Origin: Nemesobacter sp965249045
GTDB taxonomy: Bacteria > Desulfobacterota_D > UBA1144 > Nemesobacterales > Nemesobacteraceae
Length of the DNA: 64,000 nt
Assembly (NCBI GenBank): GCA_965249045.1
Contig: OZ252213.1
Coordinates: 248,001-312,000, forward strand
Direction: 5' to 3'
This document shows, piece after piece, positions 1 through 8,648 of this stretch (its first letter is position 1; the number at the start of each line of letters is the position of its first letter). The notes below the pieces were generated by a model, which saw nothing but the letters and a program-made list of their open reading frames with translations, did not search any database and was not told the origin of the DNA. The translations under genes and the position numbers were made by a program.

Positions 1-1296
1 GCCCGAGGTGGACGTGATCCTGTACCTTCTGTACCTGTCCCTCTCCGGCCTCGCGTTTCTAAACCTGACAAGCGAAGCAACCGTCTGGTTCCCCTGAATA
101 TTCGATATGTCAAAACACTCTATCGCGTAGGGAATCCGTTTTATCCCGGCCGATTTTCTTATGCTTCGAAGAAGAGTGCCCTGCTTGGCTTTTTCCTCAG
201 CTTTTCTCGAACAACTCTCCCGGGCGTTTTTCATCGCGAATTTTACAAGCTCGCTTTTAGGCCCTCTACCGGGGGTCTCCACGTAAACCCTCTTCCCTCT
301 TTTCTCGGTAAGCCACTCTGAGTACCCATCGCGGTCCCTTATGGAGAGAGGCAGAAGGATTCTCTTGGGAACATAATGATCTGAGAAATAAAACCTGCCG
401 AGAAACTCTCTCAGGCACTCGGCCTCATCGCCGTGGGGACTCTTTACGGAAAAATCAAGCTTGTCGACCACGGAACCTCCCCTTGAGAGCAGAACCGTAA
501 ACTCATACTGCTGGGAATCCCGATAAAAACCCACTATGTCCATGTCTTCGAATCTCGAGGAAGTAACCTTTTCGATCTCGGCGTTTTCTCTCAGGCTCGA
601 AAGCTGATCGCGGTAGTAGGCCGCGTTTTCATACCTTCCCTCCTCCGAGGCTTTCTCCATCATCTCCCTGATCATTCTCACGAGTTTTTTTCTCTCCCCG
701 CGAAGAAACGACGTTGCCTGGCGCACGAGTTCTCCGTAGTCCTGCTCCGAGATCCTGCCCGCGCACGGCCCCGAGCAAAGCTTCATGAAATAGTTAAGAC
801 AGGGACGGGCCCTGTGCCTCTCGAACTTGCCCCTGGTGCAGTCCCTCAGAGGAAAAAGTCTGTGGACAAGGTTTACCGTGCTCTTCAGAAACTTCCCAGA
901 GGCGAACGGACCGAAATAAAGCGCTCCGTCATCCCGCACCCTCCTCGTGCGCGAAAGCCTGGGGAACTTCTCTCCCGCGGAGAGGCGAAGGGAAGAGAAA
1001 GTTTTGTCGTCCTTAAGCCGTATGTTGTACTTCGGCTTGTGGCGCTTTATAAGGGAATTCTCGATGAAAAGGGCTTCGCTTTCTCCCTCCGTCACCACGT
1101 AGTCGATCGAGTCGACCTCCCTTACCAGATAGGGAATCTGTCCTCTGTCCCTTCCCCCCTGGAAATAGGACATTACGCGGGAACGAAGGTTCTTGGCCTT
1201 GCCTATGTAAACAGGGGTGCCGTCCGCCCCTTTCATTATGTAAACCCCGGTTGTGGAGGGAAAAGATTCGGAAAGCTCAAGAATTTTTTCGCGCAT
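1..1296 (-). CDS. uvrC: UvrABC excinuclease subunit C, N-terminal 432 residues (runs off window)
   Basis: UvrC makes the two incisions flanking a lesion in nucleotide excision repair, together with UvrA and UvrB. Translating the minus strand from the ATG at 1296 gives an open frame to the window edge. The N terminus carries a GIY-YIG nuclease domain, with GVY at residues 17-19 and YIGKAKNLRSRV from residue 30. An aspartate/glutamate-rich helical stretch near residues 205-240 fits the UVR (UvrB-binding) motif. The last visible part, with ECFDISNIQG followed by RYRRYRI, is the start of the RNase H-like UvrC domain. The C-terminal nuclease and helix-hairpin-helix parts lie outside the window. 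No strong ribosome binding site precedes the ATG. Identification is firm. Confidence 0.95.
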   Translation of the reverse strand, partial: MREKILELSESFPSTTGVYIMKGADGTPVYIGKAKNLRSRVMSYFQGGRDRGQIPYLVREVDSIDYVVTEGESEALFIENSLIKRHKPKYNIRLKDDKTFSSLRLSAGEKFPRLSRTRRVRDDGALYFGPFASGKFLKSTVNLVHRLFPLRDCTRGKFERHRARPCLNYFMKLCSGPCAGRISEQDYGELVRQATSFLRGERKKLVRMIREMMEKASEEGRYENAAYYRDQLSSLRENAEIEKVTSSRFEDMDIVGFYRDSQQYEFTVLLSRGGSVVDKLDFSVKSPHGDEAECLREFLGRFYFSDHYVPKRILLPLSIRDRDGYSEWLTEKRGKRVYVETPGRGPKSELVKFAMKNARESCSRKAEEKAKQGTLLRSIRKSAGIKRIPYAIECFDISNIQGNQTVASLVRFRNARPERDRYRRYRITSTSG

Positions 1297-1335
1297 AAGA
1301 TACAAAAAATCAGAAGCCGCTATATGTCAAGGTCC

Positions 1336-1537
1336 TTACCACTGGTCTTCTAATTCCTTAATTAAACAATTTATTTGAGGCCTGTTGTTACCACTGACAT
1401 TAAAATAAGAGCTGACCCTGCTTCTCAAATTCTTGGCTTTTCCTATATAAATAGGCCTGCCGGATGCATTTTTCATCAGGTATCCGCCGGTTTTCTTTCG
1501 GAATGTCCTTAAACAGCAATCTTTTCAATTCAATCAT
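1336..1537 (-). pseudogene. Truncated, frameshifted second copy of the UvrC GIY-YIG domain
   Basis: Directly upstream of uvrC and on the same strand is a short second GIY-YIG segment. From the ATG at 1537 the frame reads about 15 residues ending in FKDIPKE. It then needs a one-base shift to continue as TGGYLMKNASGRPIYIGKAK and NLRSRVSSYF, and it ends in a stop at 1336 after about 65 codons. The sequence is close to the start of the intact uvrC but not identical, so it looks like an old or acquired partial copy and not a recent duplication. It lacks every UvrC domain after the nuclease. A stand-alone small GIY-YIG protein is possible if the frameshift is a sequencing error. Confidence 0.75.
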
Positions 1538-1666
1538 CTAAATATATTTTAAATGATTGAAAATACTTTTCAGATTATAAAGCTATAAAAACAGTACTAA
1601 GCCAGCGTGAAAATTGTTGGAGATATGCATTGAAAGGAATTTAGGCGGGACAGCCTTTTAATAATT

Positions 1667-3106
1667 TCAAGACAGCTGCTGGAATGTTTTATTTGTTTTT
1701 TTCAGTTCGATTAAAACCACTGAAACCGTAATCAGTGTAGTGACGGCAAGTAGTATCAAATCCGTGCGTAAACCCATTATCATTTTCGGTACGAGTCCAA
1801 AAAGCGACATTAAAAACACAACTAGGCTGATAGCTGTAGCAACTGGAATTACGGCATTGAAGCTTCTTCCTTTGCATAGAATTGAGGTAAGAACCATAGG
1901 TGCCATGAGAGCAGTCCCCATGAATCCCGATATAGCAAGAGATATAAGTCCCTGAGAACTCTTCATAGCAACAACGAAAGAGGCTATGCAAAATACCAGT
2001 ATAACTATTTTCACAAAAACAATAGGAGATATTTTAAGCTTCCTGCTAAACCTGCCAAGAGCATTGTTAATTTCAGAGCCAAGAGCAAAAAACTGAGAGT
2101 CAGATGTGGACATAGCTGCCGCCAGAATGCCTATCAAGGCAATGGCACCTATAACAGGATTCTGTTCAAGTATCAGTTTACCAATGAACTCTGGACCCGT
2201 TTCAGCCGGTATTGCAACTGCACCGTATAAACCAATTATAAGCCCTGCTATCAGAAGCAGAAAGGTGAAAGACGCATGCAAAACCGGAATTTTGCGTCTT
2301 TCGTTCAAACCCTTCAGAATGCTGAGCCTCGCAGTCAACTGAGGTTGCGACACAGGTAGTAGCACAATTGATATAAATCCCGCAATAAGCCACTGAACCG
2401 AGAACAGCCCCTTGGGACCGGGAGTAGATAACAGTGCAGGTTTCTCCTCCGCTACGGCCTGGACTAACTTTCCAATACCTCCAAAGTTTTCCAAAACAAT
2501 AAATGCCATTATCCATATAACGGTAAACAGCACAATTCCCTGAAGTGAATCACAGTACATAATACCCCTGAGTCCTCCTATGGAAGAGTACAGATACATA
2601 AGAAACAGTATGATTACAGCCCAACTCCACTGGGGAACTGGATAGGGAACAACGTTGACTAGAATGCCCGACGCTCCTTTTAGTTGAATTGCTATGTAGG
2701 GAACGAGGAATATGACAAGGCCCAGAACATACACGAAAATTCCGTAGGAACGAAAAGTTTCACGTAGCAGGCCCGACATGCTGCGAAAATCTGTTGAAGA
2801 GATCCTTTTCCTTAATTTGAGTGAGAGCCAAAGCGTGAAAACAGCTAAAGCCATATCGGTAACGCCAAGGAATATCCACGTTCCCACGCCGTGTACACGG
2901 AAGAAATTGGGCATCCCTATCAATATGAATGTACTGTAGAGAGTAGCAAAAAAGGTTAAGAAGCCAATTATAGTTCCAAGATTGCCACCCGCAAGAAAGA
3001 ATTGGTGCTCATCCCCTTTGTTTTTCCTGTTTCCTATGACAGCAAGGGTTATCAGCACTGCAAGATATACTAGTGCAACTACAACAAATGCTATTCCCCT
3101 GTTCAT
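1667..3106 (-). CDS. Sodium:solute symporter family (SSS) permease
   Basis: This 479-residue protein is almost wholly hydrophobic, with roughly 12-13 predicted membrane segments. It has the SSS-family pattern: GNRKNKGDEHQFFLAGG in the first loop, a YSSIGGLRGIMYCDSLQG segment near the middle, and an AMSTSDSQFFALGSEI segment, the usual place of residues lining the sodium site. It should import a small organic solute with sodium; the substrate cannot be read from sequence. The ATG at 3106 has a good ribosome binding site (GAGGAAG). A 68-residue membrane protein lies 28 bp upstream on the same strand, the usual arrangement for SSS transporters with a small accessory subunit. Confidence 0.9.
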   Translation of the reverse strand: MNRGIAFVVVALVYLAVLITLAVIGNRKNKGDEHQFFLAGGNLGTIIGFLTFFATLYSTFILIGMPNFFRVHGVGTWIFLGVTDMALAVFTLWLSLKLRKRISSTDFRSMSGLLRETFRSYGIFVYVLGLVIFLVPYIAIQLKGASGILVNVVPYPVPQWSWAVIILFLMYLYSSIGGLRGIMYCDSLQGIVLFTVIWIMAFIVLENFGGIGKLVQAVAEEKPALLSTPGPKGLFSVQWLIAGFISIVLLPVSQPQLTARLSILKGLNERRKIPVLHASFTFLLLIAGLIIGLYGAVAIPAETGPEFIGKLILEQNPVIGAIALIGILAAAMSTSDSQFFALGSEINNALGRFSRKLKISPIVFVKIVILVFCIASFVVAMKSSQGLISLAISGFMGTALMAPMVLTSILCKGRSFNAVIPVATAISLVVFLMSLFGLVPKMIMGLRTDLILLAVTTLITVSVVLIELKKTNKTFQQLS

Positions 3107-3134
3107 GTCTATTTCTTCCTCTTATATAAGTAGA

Positions 3135-3341
3135 CTATCTTTGGTTACCAGATGTCAGCATTGCCAAAACAAGCAGCACATATATGGAGAGTGATATTCC
3201 CAACCCAGCCCAGAGAGTCCTGGGAAGTCCTAGAAAATATGGCTCCGTCACTCCATAAGGGATTACCAGAGGAGTGAAAGACACCGCTGCCAGAATAGAT
3301 ACCGCCACCGCAAAGAATATCCATCGACTCTTATTATTCAT
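3135..3341 (-). CDS. Small two-helix membrane protein, partner of the SSS symporter
   Basis: The product is 68 residues starting at MNNKSRWIFF, with two hydrophobic segments (about residues 7-28 and 45-63) separated by a short loop with PYGVTEPYFLGLPRTLWAG. I chose the ATG at 3341; a longer frame upstream gives a sequence unlike a membrane protein start. Small proteins of this shape sit beside SSS-family permeases in many bacteria (for example YhdT-like or DUF3311-like proteins). I infer the same role here from position and topology, not from a diagnostic motif. It precedes the symporter by 28 bp and is very likely co-transcribed with it. Confidence 0.7.
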   Translation of the reverse strand: MNNKSRWIFFAVAVSILAAVSFTPLVIPYGVTEPYFLGLPRTLWAGLGISLSIYVLLVLAMLTSGNQR

Positions 3342-3674
3342 GTCTAAAACACAACTGCCTATTAACGTTAGAATTTCTGAAGAAACCAACTTACTAAATC
3401 TACAAGAAAGTGTCAAATAGATTAAAACTAACTATAAATTTCTTTATAATTATAGACAAGTTAAATATGCCGATAACCCTTTCATATGTAAGTACCGTTT
3501 TCCTAATATTGATGTAACTGAAAAAATGGTTTTGCCATTTGATTTCTTCCGTTATACCCGCGACAGGCAGGGTTAAAAACAATCGAGGCCGACGCTGCTG
3601 GAATTTTCTTTCAGAAAAGCTCATCTCACCTTTCTTGATACTTATATTCCCATGCGTTAGGATTTCCCTTAACC
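3342..3674. other. AT-rich divergent intergenic region
   Basis: Between the symporter operon and miaB are 333 bp of AT-rich sequence. It holds the candidate promoter at 3388-3416 and a small inverted repeat (AAATGG and CCATTT around 3525-3541). A 74-codon open frame on the minus strand has no recognisable features. I see no convincing gene here; it should carry the promoters of both flanking transcription units. Confidence 0.5.
3388..3416 (-). promoter_or_regulatory. Candidate sigma-70 promoter for the symporter operon
   Basis: On the minus strand a perfect -35 TTGACA (3411-3416) is followed after 17 bp by TAAGTT (3388-3393). This lies about 50 bp upstream of the 68-residue gene. The -10 match is weak, three of six bases. 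Confidence 0.45.
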
Positions 3675-4985
3675 ATGAAGACCAATACCCTTTACCTTGA
3701 AACCTACGGCTGCCAGATGAATGAGTACGACTCGGACAGGATACAGAACGCCCTCGGCGCCAGTATCACCAGCAACCCCAAGGAAGCCGACATAGTCATC
3801 GTAAACACCTGTGCCATAAGGGAAAAGGCCGACCAGAAGGCGCTCAGCAGCCTGGGACGGTTCAAGCACCTGAAGGCGAAAAACCCGGAGCTCATAGTCG
3901 GGGTGTCGGGATGCGTGGCGCAGCTCTACGGGGAGGAACTCATCCGCAGGATGCCCCATCTTGATTTCGTGCTCGGGCCCCGCGCGATCCCGGGACTCCC
4001 GCGGCTCATAGAAGAGATAAGGGAGAAAAAATCAAGGCCCGTCGAAACGTCCTTCGATGTGGAAGAGCCCTTTGACATCCTTCCCTACCACCAGGAGGGA
4101 AAGCCCACCGCGTTTCTGTCCATACAGCAGGGATGCAACAAAAAATGCGCTTACTGCATAGTGCCCACGGTAAGGGGCTCTGAGGTGAACAGGCCGGTTG
4201 AGGACATAACCGCCGAAGCGCGTTACCTTATCGCAAAAGGAGTAAAAGAGATAACGCTCATAGGGCAGACGGTTAATTCCTGGAAACTGGGCCGGCTTAA
4301 GTTCGGGGACCTGCTTCGGGCCCTGGGGGAACTTGACGGTCTCCAGAGAATAAGGTTCACGACCTCTTATCCAAGAGACATAACGAAAAAGATGGTGGAA
4401 GCAATGGCCGAGGTGCCCAAGGTATGCCGTCACATCCACCTGCCCGTGCAGTCGGGTTCCGACAAGGTGCTGAGACTCATGAACAGGACCTACACCAGAA
4501 GCTGGTACACAGATTCGGTTAATAGGCTCCGCGACGCCATGCCGGACATAGCCGTATCTTCTGATATAATAGTAGGGTTCCCGGGGGAAACGGAAGACGA
4601 CTTCGAGCAGACGATGAGCCTTATCGGGGAAGTGGGGTTTAACAGTTCCTTCTCGTTTAAGTACTCGCCGCGCCCCGGAACAGTTGGTGAGGAGCTTTGG
4701 AGATCAGACGAAAGGGTAGAAGACCAGACGGCAGGCGAGAGGCTCGCGCGTCTTCAGGAATACCAGCGGGAAATTACTCTTTCCAAAAACATGGAGAGAG
4801 TCGGGAAATCAGAACGGGTACTGGTTGAGGACGTGAGCAGAAACGACTCCTCGTGGCTTTCGGGCAGAACGGAGCATAACAGGATAGTCAATTTCCCAGG
4901 AGAAAAAAAACTTATCGGAGAAATGGTGGACGTAGAGGTAACCGAAGGACTTGCGAATTCGCTTAGAGGACAATATTTGAATTAA
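3675..4985 (+). CDS. miaB: tRNA-2-methylthio-N6-dimethylallyladenosine synthase MiaB
   Basis: MiaB adds a methylthio group to i6A37 of tRNAs that read codons starting with U, using two iron-sulfur clusters and S-adenosylmethionine. The 436-residue protein has the three N-terminal cluster cysteines C13, C46 and C80. The radical-SAM motif CNKKCAYC has cysteines at 154, 158 and 161. A C-terminal TRAM-like stretch covers roughly residues 375-436. Length and domain order are normal for the family. The LETYGCQMNEYDS start is typical of MiaB and not of RimO. The next gene begins 20 bp downstream on the same strand, so the two probably form an operon. Confidence 0.96.
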   Translation: MKTNTLYLETYGCQMNEYDSDRIQNALGASITSNPKEADIVIVNTCAIREKADQKALSSLGRFKHLKAKNPELIVGVSGCVAQLYGEELIRRMPHLDFVLGPRAIPGLPRLIEEIREKKSRPVETSFDVEEPFDILPYHQEGKPTAFLSIQQGCNKKCAYCIVPTVRGSEVNRPVEDITAEARYLIAKGVKEITLIGQTVNSWKLGRLKFGDLLRALGELDGLQRIRFTTSYPRDITKKMVEAMAEVPKVCRHIHLPVQSGSDKVLRLMNRTYTRSWYTDSVNRLRDAMPDIAVSSDIIVGFPGETEDDFEQTMSLIGEVGFNSSFSFKYSPRPGTVGEELWRSDERVEDQTAGERLARLQEYQREITLSKNMERVGKSERVLVEDVSRNDSSWLSGRTEHNRIVNFPGEKKLIGEMVDVEVTEGLANSLRGQYLN

Positions 4986-5005
4986 GCAGAAAGGGAGGAC
5001 AGACA

Positions 5006-5482
5006 ATGTTTCTTGAGATGAAGGTTTCCTGTATAGTTGCCGACCCGTTTACCGACATGCCTGTCGTTATTCTAAACGACGAGGACGGAGAAAAAAGTCT
5101 TCCGCTTTGGATAGGATTTGAGGAGGCAAGCGCAATAGCCATGGAGATCAAAAAAGCTCCGAGACCGAGACCTCTTACCCACGATCTTCTTAAAAACGTA
5201 ATCGCCGCCACGGGCTATGAGGTCTGTGAAATAGAGATCACGGAGCTTCGGGAAAACACCTTTTACGCGCGTCTTCGCATCAAAAAAGACGGAGAGGAGC
5301 TCCTGGTGGATTCCCGCCCGAGCGACGCCATAGCCATAGCGCTTAGGACCGGGTGCCGCATCATGGTTGACGAAGAGGTTATAAAAGCCTCCCTGAGCGT
5401 AAAAGTCGGGGATAAAGACCAAAGCGCGGGCGATATACTCGAAGACATACCGGCTGAGGATTTCGGCAAGTACAAGATGTGA
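5006..5482 (+). CDS. Bifunctional nuclease family protein (BFN, DUF151)
   Basis: The 158-residue product matches the DUF151/BFN family along its length: LPLWIGFEEASAIAMEIKK near residues 30-50, then RPLTHDLLKNVI, and a C-terminal VDSRPSDAIAIALRTGCRI. Some members have been reported to have both RNase and DNase activity; the cellular role in most bacteria is not settled. A strong ribosome binding site (GGGAGGA) precedes the ATG. The gene follows miaB closely, an association seen in several bacterial groups. It converges with the next gene on the minus strand, the stop codons being back to back. Confidence 0.9.
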   Translation: MFLEMKVSCIVADPFTDMPVVILNDEDGEKSLPLWIGFEEASAIAMEIKKAPRPRPLTHDLLKNVIAATGYEVCEIEITELRENTFYARLRIKKDGEELLVDSRPSDAIAIALRTGCRIMVDEEVIKASLSVKVGDKDQSAGDILEDIPAEDFGKYKM

Positions 5483-5713
5483 TCAGCGGTTGCGGAGCAT
5501 ATATTCCTCAAGGAATTTCCTGTCTCCCTCAATCACGTCGAAAACCTCCCCGCAACGGTCACACTCTATGCTGATCCGCTTCGGCGGGTAGCTAATTCCG
5601 CAGCTCATCACGAACCAGCCGAAAAGAGAGTACCTCTGTTTCGGAACCACCCACGGGTCCTGGACGGAGTACCCACAGGCACAGACCATAGTTTCCCGTG
5701 CAGGAAGGCTCAT
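5483..5713 (-). CDS. Small cysteine-rich protein, probable zinc ribbon
   Basis: The 76-residue frame has two cysteine pairs, VCACGY near residue 12 and CDRCGE near residue 51, plus one isolated Cys in MSCGI. The spacing suits a small zinc ribbon. It lies 36 bp downstream of the ammonium channel on the same strand and fills the gap to the convergent gene exactly, which supports it being real. I do not recognise the family. The start is uncertain, since other codons lie a few bases upstream. Confidence 0.55.
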   Translation of the reverse strand: MSLPARETMVCACGYSVQDPWVVPKQRYSLFGWFVMSCGISYPPKRISIECDRCGEVFDVIEGDRKFLEEYMLRNR

Positions 5714-5749
5714 ACATAAACCATGCGGGCGCAGATCTCCGCTCCCACT

Positions 5750-7075
5750 CTAGATGCCGTAATAACCCGACTCTCCGTGATCCGTTATATCAAGACCTTC
5801 TGTCTCTTCCTCCTCGTTGACCCTGAGCCCGACGAGGGATGCAACGACCTTGAGCACTATAAAGGTTACGATAGCGGTATAGACGACGACGAATATCCCC
5901 CCGTACACCTGCACGCCTAGCTGCGCGGGTATGTCGAGGTCCACGATCGACCCGCCGTAAGACGTCGACGCGAAAATCCCGACCAGTATGATTCCGACCA
6001 TACCTCCGACTCCGTGGACTCCCACGACGTCAAGCGCGTCGTCATAACTGAAACGGGACTTGATATAGGTGGCTGCTATGTAGGCAAGCACGGAAGCTAC
6101 GGCTCCTATGACTATTGCTCCGAGAGGTCCCACGGTGCCCGAGGCGGGCGTTATCGCTGCAAGACCCGTGATAGCTCCTGTCGCGAAGCCGAGTGCGCTT
6201 GGCTTGCCCGACCTTACGTTTTCCAGGAATATCCAGGTAAGAGCGGCGACGCACGGAGAGATCTGGGTCACGACGACCGCCATGGCCGCCTGTCCCCCCG
6301 CCGCAAGGGCGCTCCCTCCATTGAACCCGAACCATCCGACCCAGAGCATTGCGGTGCCTATCATGGTAAGAGTAAGGTTGTGCGGAAGCGAAAGCTGATT
6401 GGGATAACCCTTTCTCTTGCCGACCAGTATCGCCGCCACCAGAGCAGCGGTACCCGCCGTGATATGGACAACTGTCCCGCCTGCAAAATCGATTACTCCC
6501 ATATCTCCGAGATAGGAGCCCTCTCCTCCCCAGACCATGTGTGCGATCGGGAAGTAGCAGAATATCACCCACAGGGCACTAAACAGAAGCATAGCCGAGA
6601 ACTTCATTCTCTCCGCGAACGCCCCGATTATAAGCCCCGGAGTGATGATCGCGAAGGTAAGCTGAAATGCAAAGAACAGAACTTCGGGAATCGTTCCCGA
6701 AAGAGTATCAACGCCAACTCCGTTTAGAAACGCTTTTGAGAAACCTCCCACAAAGGCGTTCACTCCAACCTCTCCCGCTACCATGCCCGTGGTGTCAAAA
6801 GCCATGCTGTAACCGAAAATCGTCCATATGACCGTTACGACAGCGGTAATCGAGAAGCACTGCATAAGCACCGAAAGAACGTTCTTCTTGCCGACAAGCC
6901 CCCCGTAGAAAAGCGCAAGCCCGGGAATCATCATGAAAAGAACAAGTCCGGTTGAAATCAGTATCCAGGCGGTATCGCCCGTATCAAGCTCACTTGCCGA
7001 AGCTGGATCTGTGAAAGAAAAAAAAGCAAAGACAAAAAAGAAAACCAAAAGTGAAACCGTTTTTTTGAAACCCAT
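5750..7075 (-). CDS. amtB: Ammonium transporter, Amt family (first of two)
   Basis: The 441-residue protein has a cleavable signal peptide (residues 1 to about 28, ending ASA) and 11 membrane segments as expected of Amt trimers. The paired pore histidines are at residues 204 (TVVHITAG) and 354 (VGVHGVGG). The family signature DFAGGTVVH and the segment LWVGWFGFNGGSA are intact. It conducts ammonium across the inner membrane and is normally gated by a PII protein; no glnK lies beside it. The C-terminal tail TEGLDITDHGESGYYGI is the usual PII-contact tail. A purine-rich GAGGAGAG precedes the start. The product is clearly diverged from the other Amt at 49194-50546. Confidence 0.95.
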   Translation of the reverse strand: MGFKKTVSLLVFFFVFAFFSFTDPASASELDTGDTAWILISTGLVLFMMIPGLALFYGGLVGKKNVLSVLMQCFSITAVVTVIWTIFGYSMAFDTTGMVAGEVGVNAFVGGFSKAFLNGVGVDTLSGTIPEVLFFAFQLTFAIITPGLIIGAFAERMKFSAMLLFSALWVIFCYFPIAHMVWGGEGSYLGDMGVIDFAGGTVVHITAGTAALVAAILVGKRKGYPNQLSLPHNLTLTMIGTAMLWVGWFGFNGGSALAAGGQAAMAVVVTQISPCVAALTWIFLENVRSGKPSALGFATGAITGLAAITPASGTVGPLGAIVIGAVASVLAYIAATYIKSRFSYDDALDVVGVHGVGGMVGIILVGIFASTSYGGSIVDLDIPAQLGVQVYGGIFVVVYTAIVTFIVLKVVASLVGLRVNEEEETEGLDITDHGESGYYGI

Positions 7076-7146
7076 TGCACACTCTCCTCCTCTTATTCCG
7101 TGTTCCCGGTAAGTATATCACATAATGGAGCCACAAAAATGAAGCT

Positions 7147-7929
7147 TCAGAAAGCCTCATCCAGTCTGCGAAGCTGCTCCGGTGAAAGTCTCCACCCCGA
7201 AGCCCCGCAGTTCTCAACAGTTTTTGCGACCGAATCCGCCTTCGGGATAGCGATGACGTTCTCCTGGCAAACGCACCAGTTAAGGGCGACCTGCACTTCC
7301 GTTTTGCCCGTCTCATCCGCTATCTGGGATAAAATCCCGCCGCGGCGGGATCGGCAGAGCCTTCCGGCATCAAGCGGAGTGTAGGCCATCACGGTGATGC
7401 CGTTATCGCAGCAGTAGGGAAGCAGCTCTTTTTCTATGTCTCTTGATCTGAGGTTGTAGAGCACCTGGTTTGAGACTATGGGATAGTTAGGGAAATAGTG
7501 CTGTGCCTCGCGCATCTGCCTTACGGAAAAATTGCTCACCCCCACGTAACTCACGCACCCGCGGTCAACCAGCTTCTCAAGCGCGCTCATCGTCTCGTCT
7601 ATAGGATAAACGGGGTTCGGCCAGTGTATCTGGTAAAGATCTATGCAGTCCGTGCGAAGCTTCTCGAGGCTTGCCTCACAGGACCTTAGCACGTTGTCGT
7701 GAGCGAGGTTCCTTCCCGAAACCTTGGTAGCTATGATGACCTCATCCCGAAAAGGCAGGACGGCCTCGCCGACTATGTCCTCGGTATAGTATCCTTCCGC
7801 GGTGTCTATGAGCGAGGCCCCAAGCTCTATTCCGGCCCTCAGGGGTTCGACTCCTCCCTTGTAGTTCCACGTGCCGAGCCCGATCTCGGGAACGAAAACT
7901 TCCGTGTTTCCAAGCCTCTTAAGGTTCAT
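7147..7929 (-). CDS. Aldo/keto reductase
   Basis: This 260-residue NADPH-dependent oxidoreductase has the aldo/keto reductase catalytic set: Asp in SLIDTAEGYY with the active Tyr just after, Lys in VIIATKVSG, and His in LYQIHWPNP. The cofactor-binding end is present in VIAIPKADSVAKTVENCGAS. Length is slightly short but complete for a (beta/alpha)8 barrel. Substrate cannot be inferred. It is the last of three genes on the minus strand after a nitroreductase and an aquaporin, with a 38-bp gap to the aquaporin, suggesting one transcript. Confidence 0.92.
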   Translation of the reverse strand: MNLKRLGNTEVFVPEIGLGTWNYKGGVEPLRAGIELGASLIDTAEGYYTEDIVGEAVLPFRDEVIIATKVSGRNLAHDNVLRSCEASLEKLRTDCIDLYQIHWPNPVYPIDETMSALEKLVDRGCVSYVGVSNFSVRQMREAQHYFPNYPIVSNQVLYNLRSRDIEKELLPYCCDNGITVMAYTPLDAGRLCRSRRGGILSQIADETGKTEVQVALNWCVCQENVIAIPKADSVAKTVENCGASGWRLSPEQLRRLDEAF

Positions 7930-7967
7930 CTCGCGAAGTCCTTACGCTTTCCTGGAGCGCCGCCAAG

Positions 7968-8591
7968 TCACTCGTCCGAGTGGATGAGTTTGTAAATTGC
8001 CGCCGCTAAAAAACCCCCGATAGAATTCGCGCACAGGTAAATCCATATGGAGGAGGGCGCTGAGACTCCCATTACGATTATCCCAACCGCTACCGCGGGA
8101 TTGAAAACGCCTCCCGAGACTCCCCCGACAGCGTACGTCCCTGCCATGACCGTAAACCCTATGGCTATACCGTAATAGGAATTGCCCTCAGTCGCTTTCG
8201 AGGTCGCGACTTCGAGTATCACGAGGCAGAGCGCGAAGGTGAAAAGGATTTCCGCGATGAGAGCCGGGAGGACGGATATCTCCATGGGCGGGGTCTCGGG
8301 GATTCCCTTTACGAGCAGCACGGCCAGGGCGGCCACAACACCCGCGATCACCTGAGTGACCATGTAGGGAAAAACGTCCCTCGAATCCATCTTTCCCCTG
8401 AACCAAACCGCGAACGTGACGGCGGGGTTATAGTGCGCTCCCGAGATGTGGCCCCCGGCATAGACCATCGCGGTTAGCACGGCTCCTATGGCCAGAGGCG
8501 CGAAAAGCTCGGCACCGGGGGTGGCCACGACATTTCCTATCGTGAAGACAAGAAAAAAAGTGCCTATGAATTCGACAAAATATTTTTTTAT
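7968..8591 (-). CDS. Aquaporin (MIP family) with a probable non-standard start codon
   Basis: The protein carries both aquaporin NPA motifs, HISGAHYNPAVTFA and VSGGVFNPAVAVG, and six hydrophobic segments. It should pass water or small neutral solutes. The first ATG/GTG/TTG in frame is a GTG at 8528, but starting there would delete most of the first membrane helix. The frame remains open upstream and reads KKYFVEFIGTFFLVFTIG, a typical aquaporin N terminus. The only well-placed start is an ATA at 8589-8591, seven bases after a perfect GGAGG. I therefore extend the gene to 8591 (207 residues). A point difference from ATG, or real non-AUG initiation, would both explain it. Confidence 0.85.
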   Translation of the reverse strand: MKKYFVEFIGTFFLVFTIGNVVATPGAELFAPLAIGAVLTAMVYAGGHISGAHYNPAVTFAVWFRGKMDSRDVFPYMVTQVIAGVVAALAVLLVKGIPETPPMEISVLPALIAEILFTFALCLVILEVATSKATEGNSYYGIAIGFTVMAGTYAVGGVSGGVFNPAVAVGIIVMGVSAPSSIWIYLCANSIGGFLAAAIYKLIHSDE

Positions 8592-8648
8592 TGAAAATCC
8601 TCCGTCAATACGCTTTTTTGTCCGCCGCGCGAAAGCTTCGCCGATGTG

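Noticed and set aside
814..1353. 179-codon open frame on the plus strand
   Set aside because: It lies antisense to the strongly supported uvrC and to the upstream uvrC fragment, and has no recognisable motif.
3400..3624. 74-codon minus-strand frame in the symporter-miaB gap
   Set aside because: No ribosome binding site, no domain, and it overlaps the candidate promoter of the symporter operon.
6014..6727. 237-codon open frame antisense to amtB
   Set aside because: Low-complexity Arg/Ser/Gly-rich translation opposite a clear Amt gene; a shadow of its codon use.
7076..7146. Sigma-54 promoter for the first amtB
   Set aside because: A TGGC is present but the -12 position reads TGTG instead of TTGC at the required spacing.
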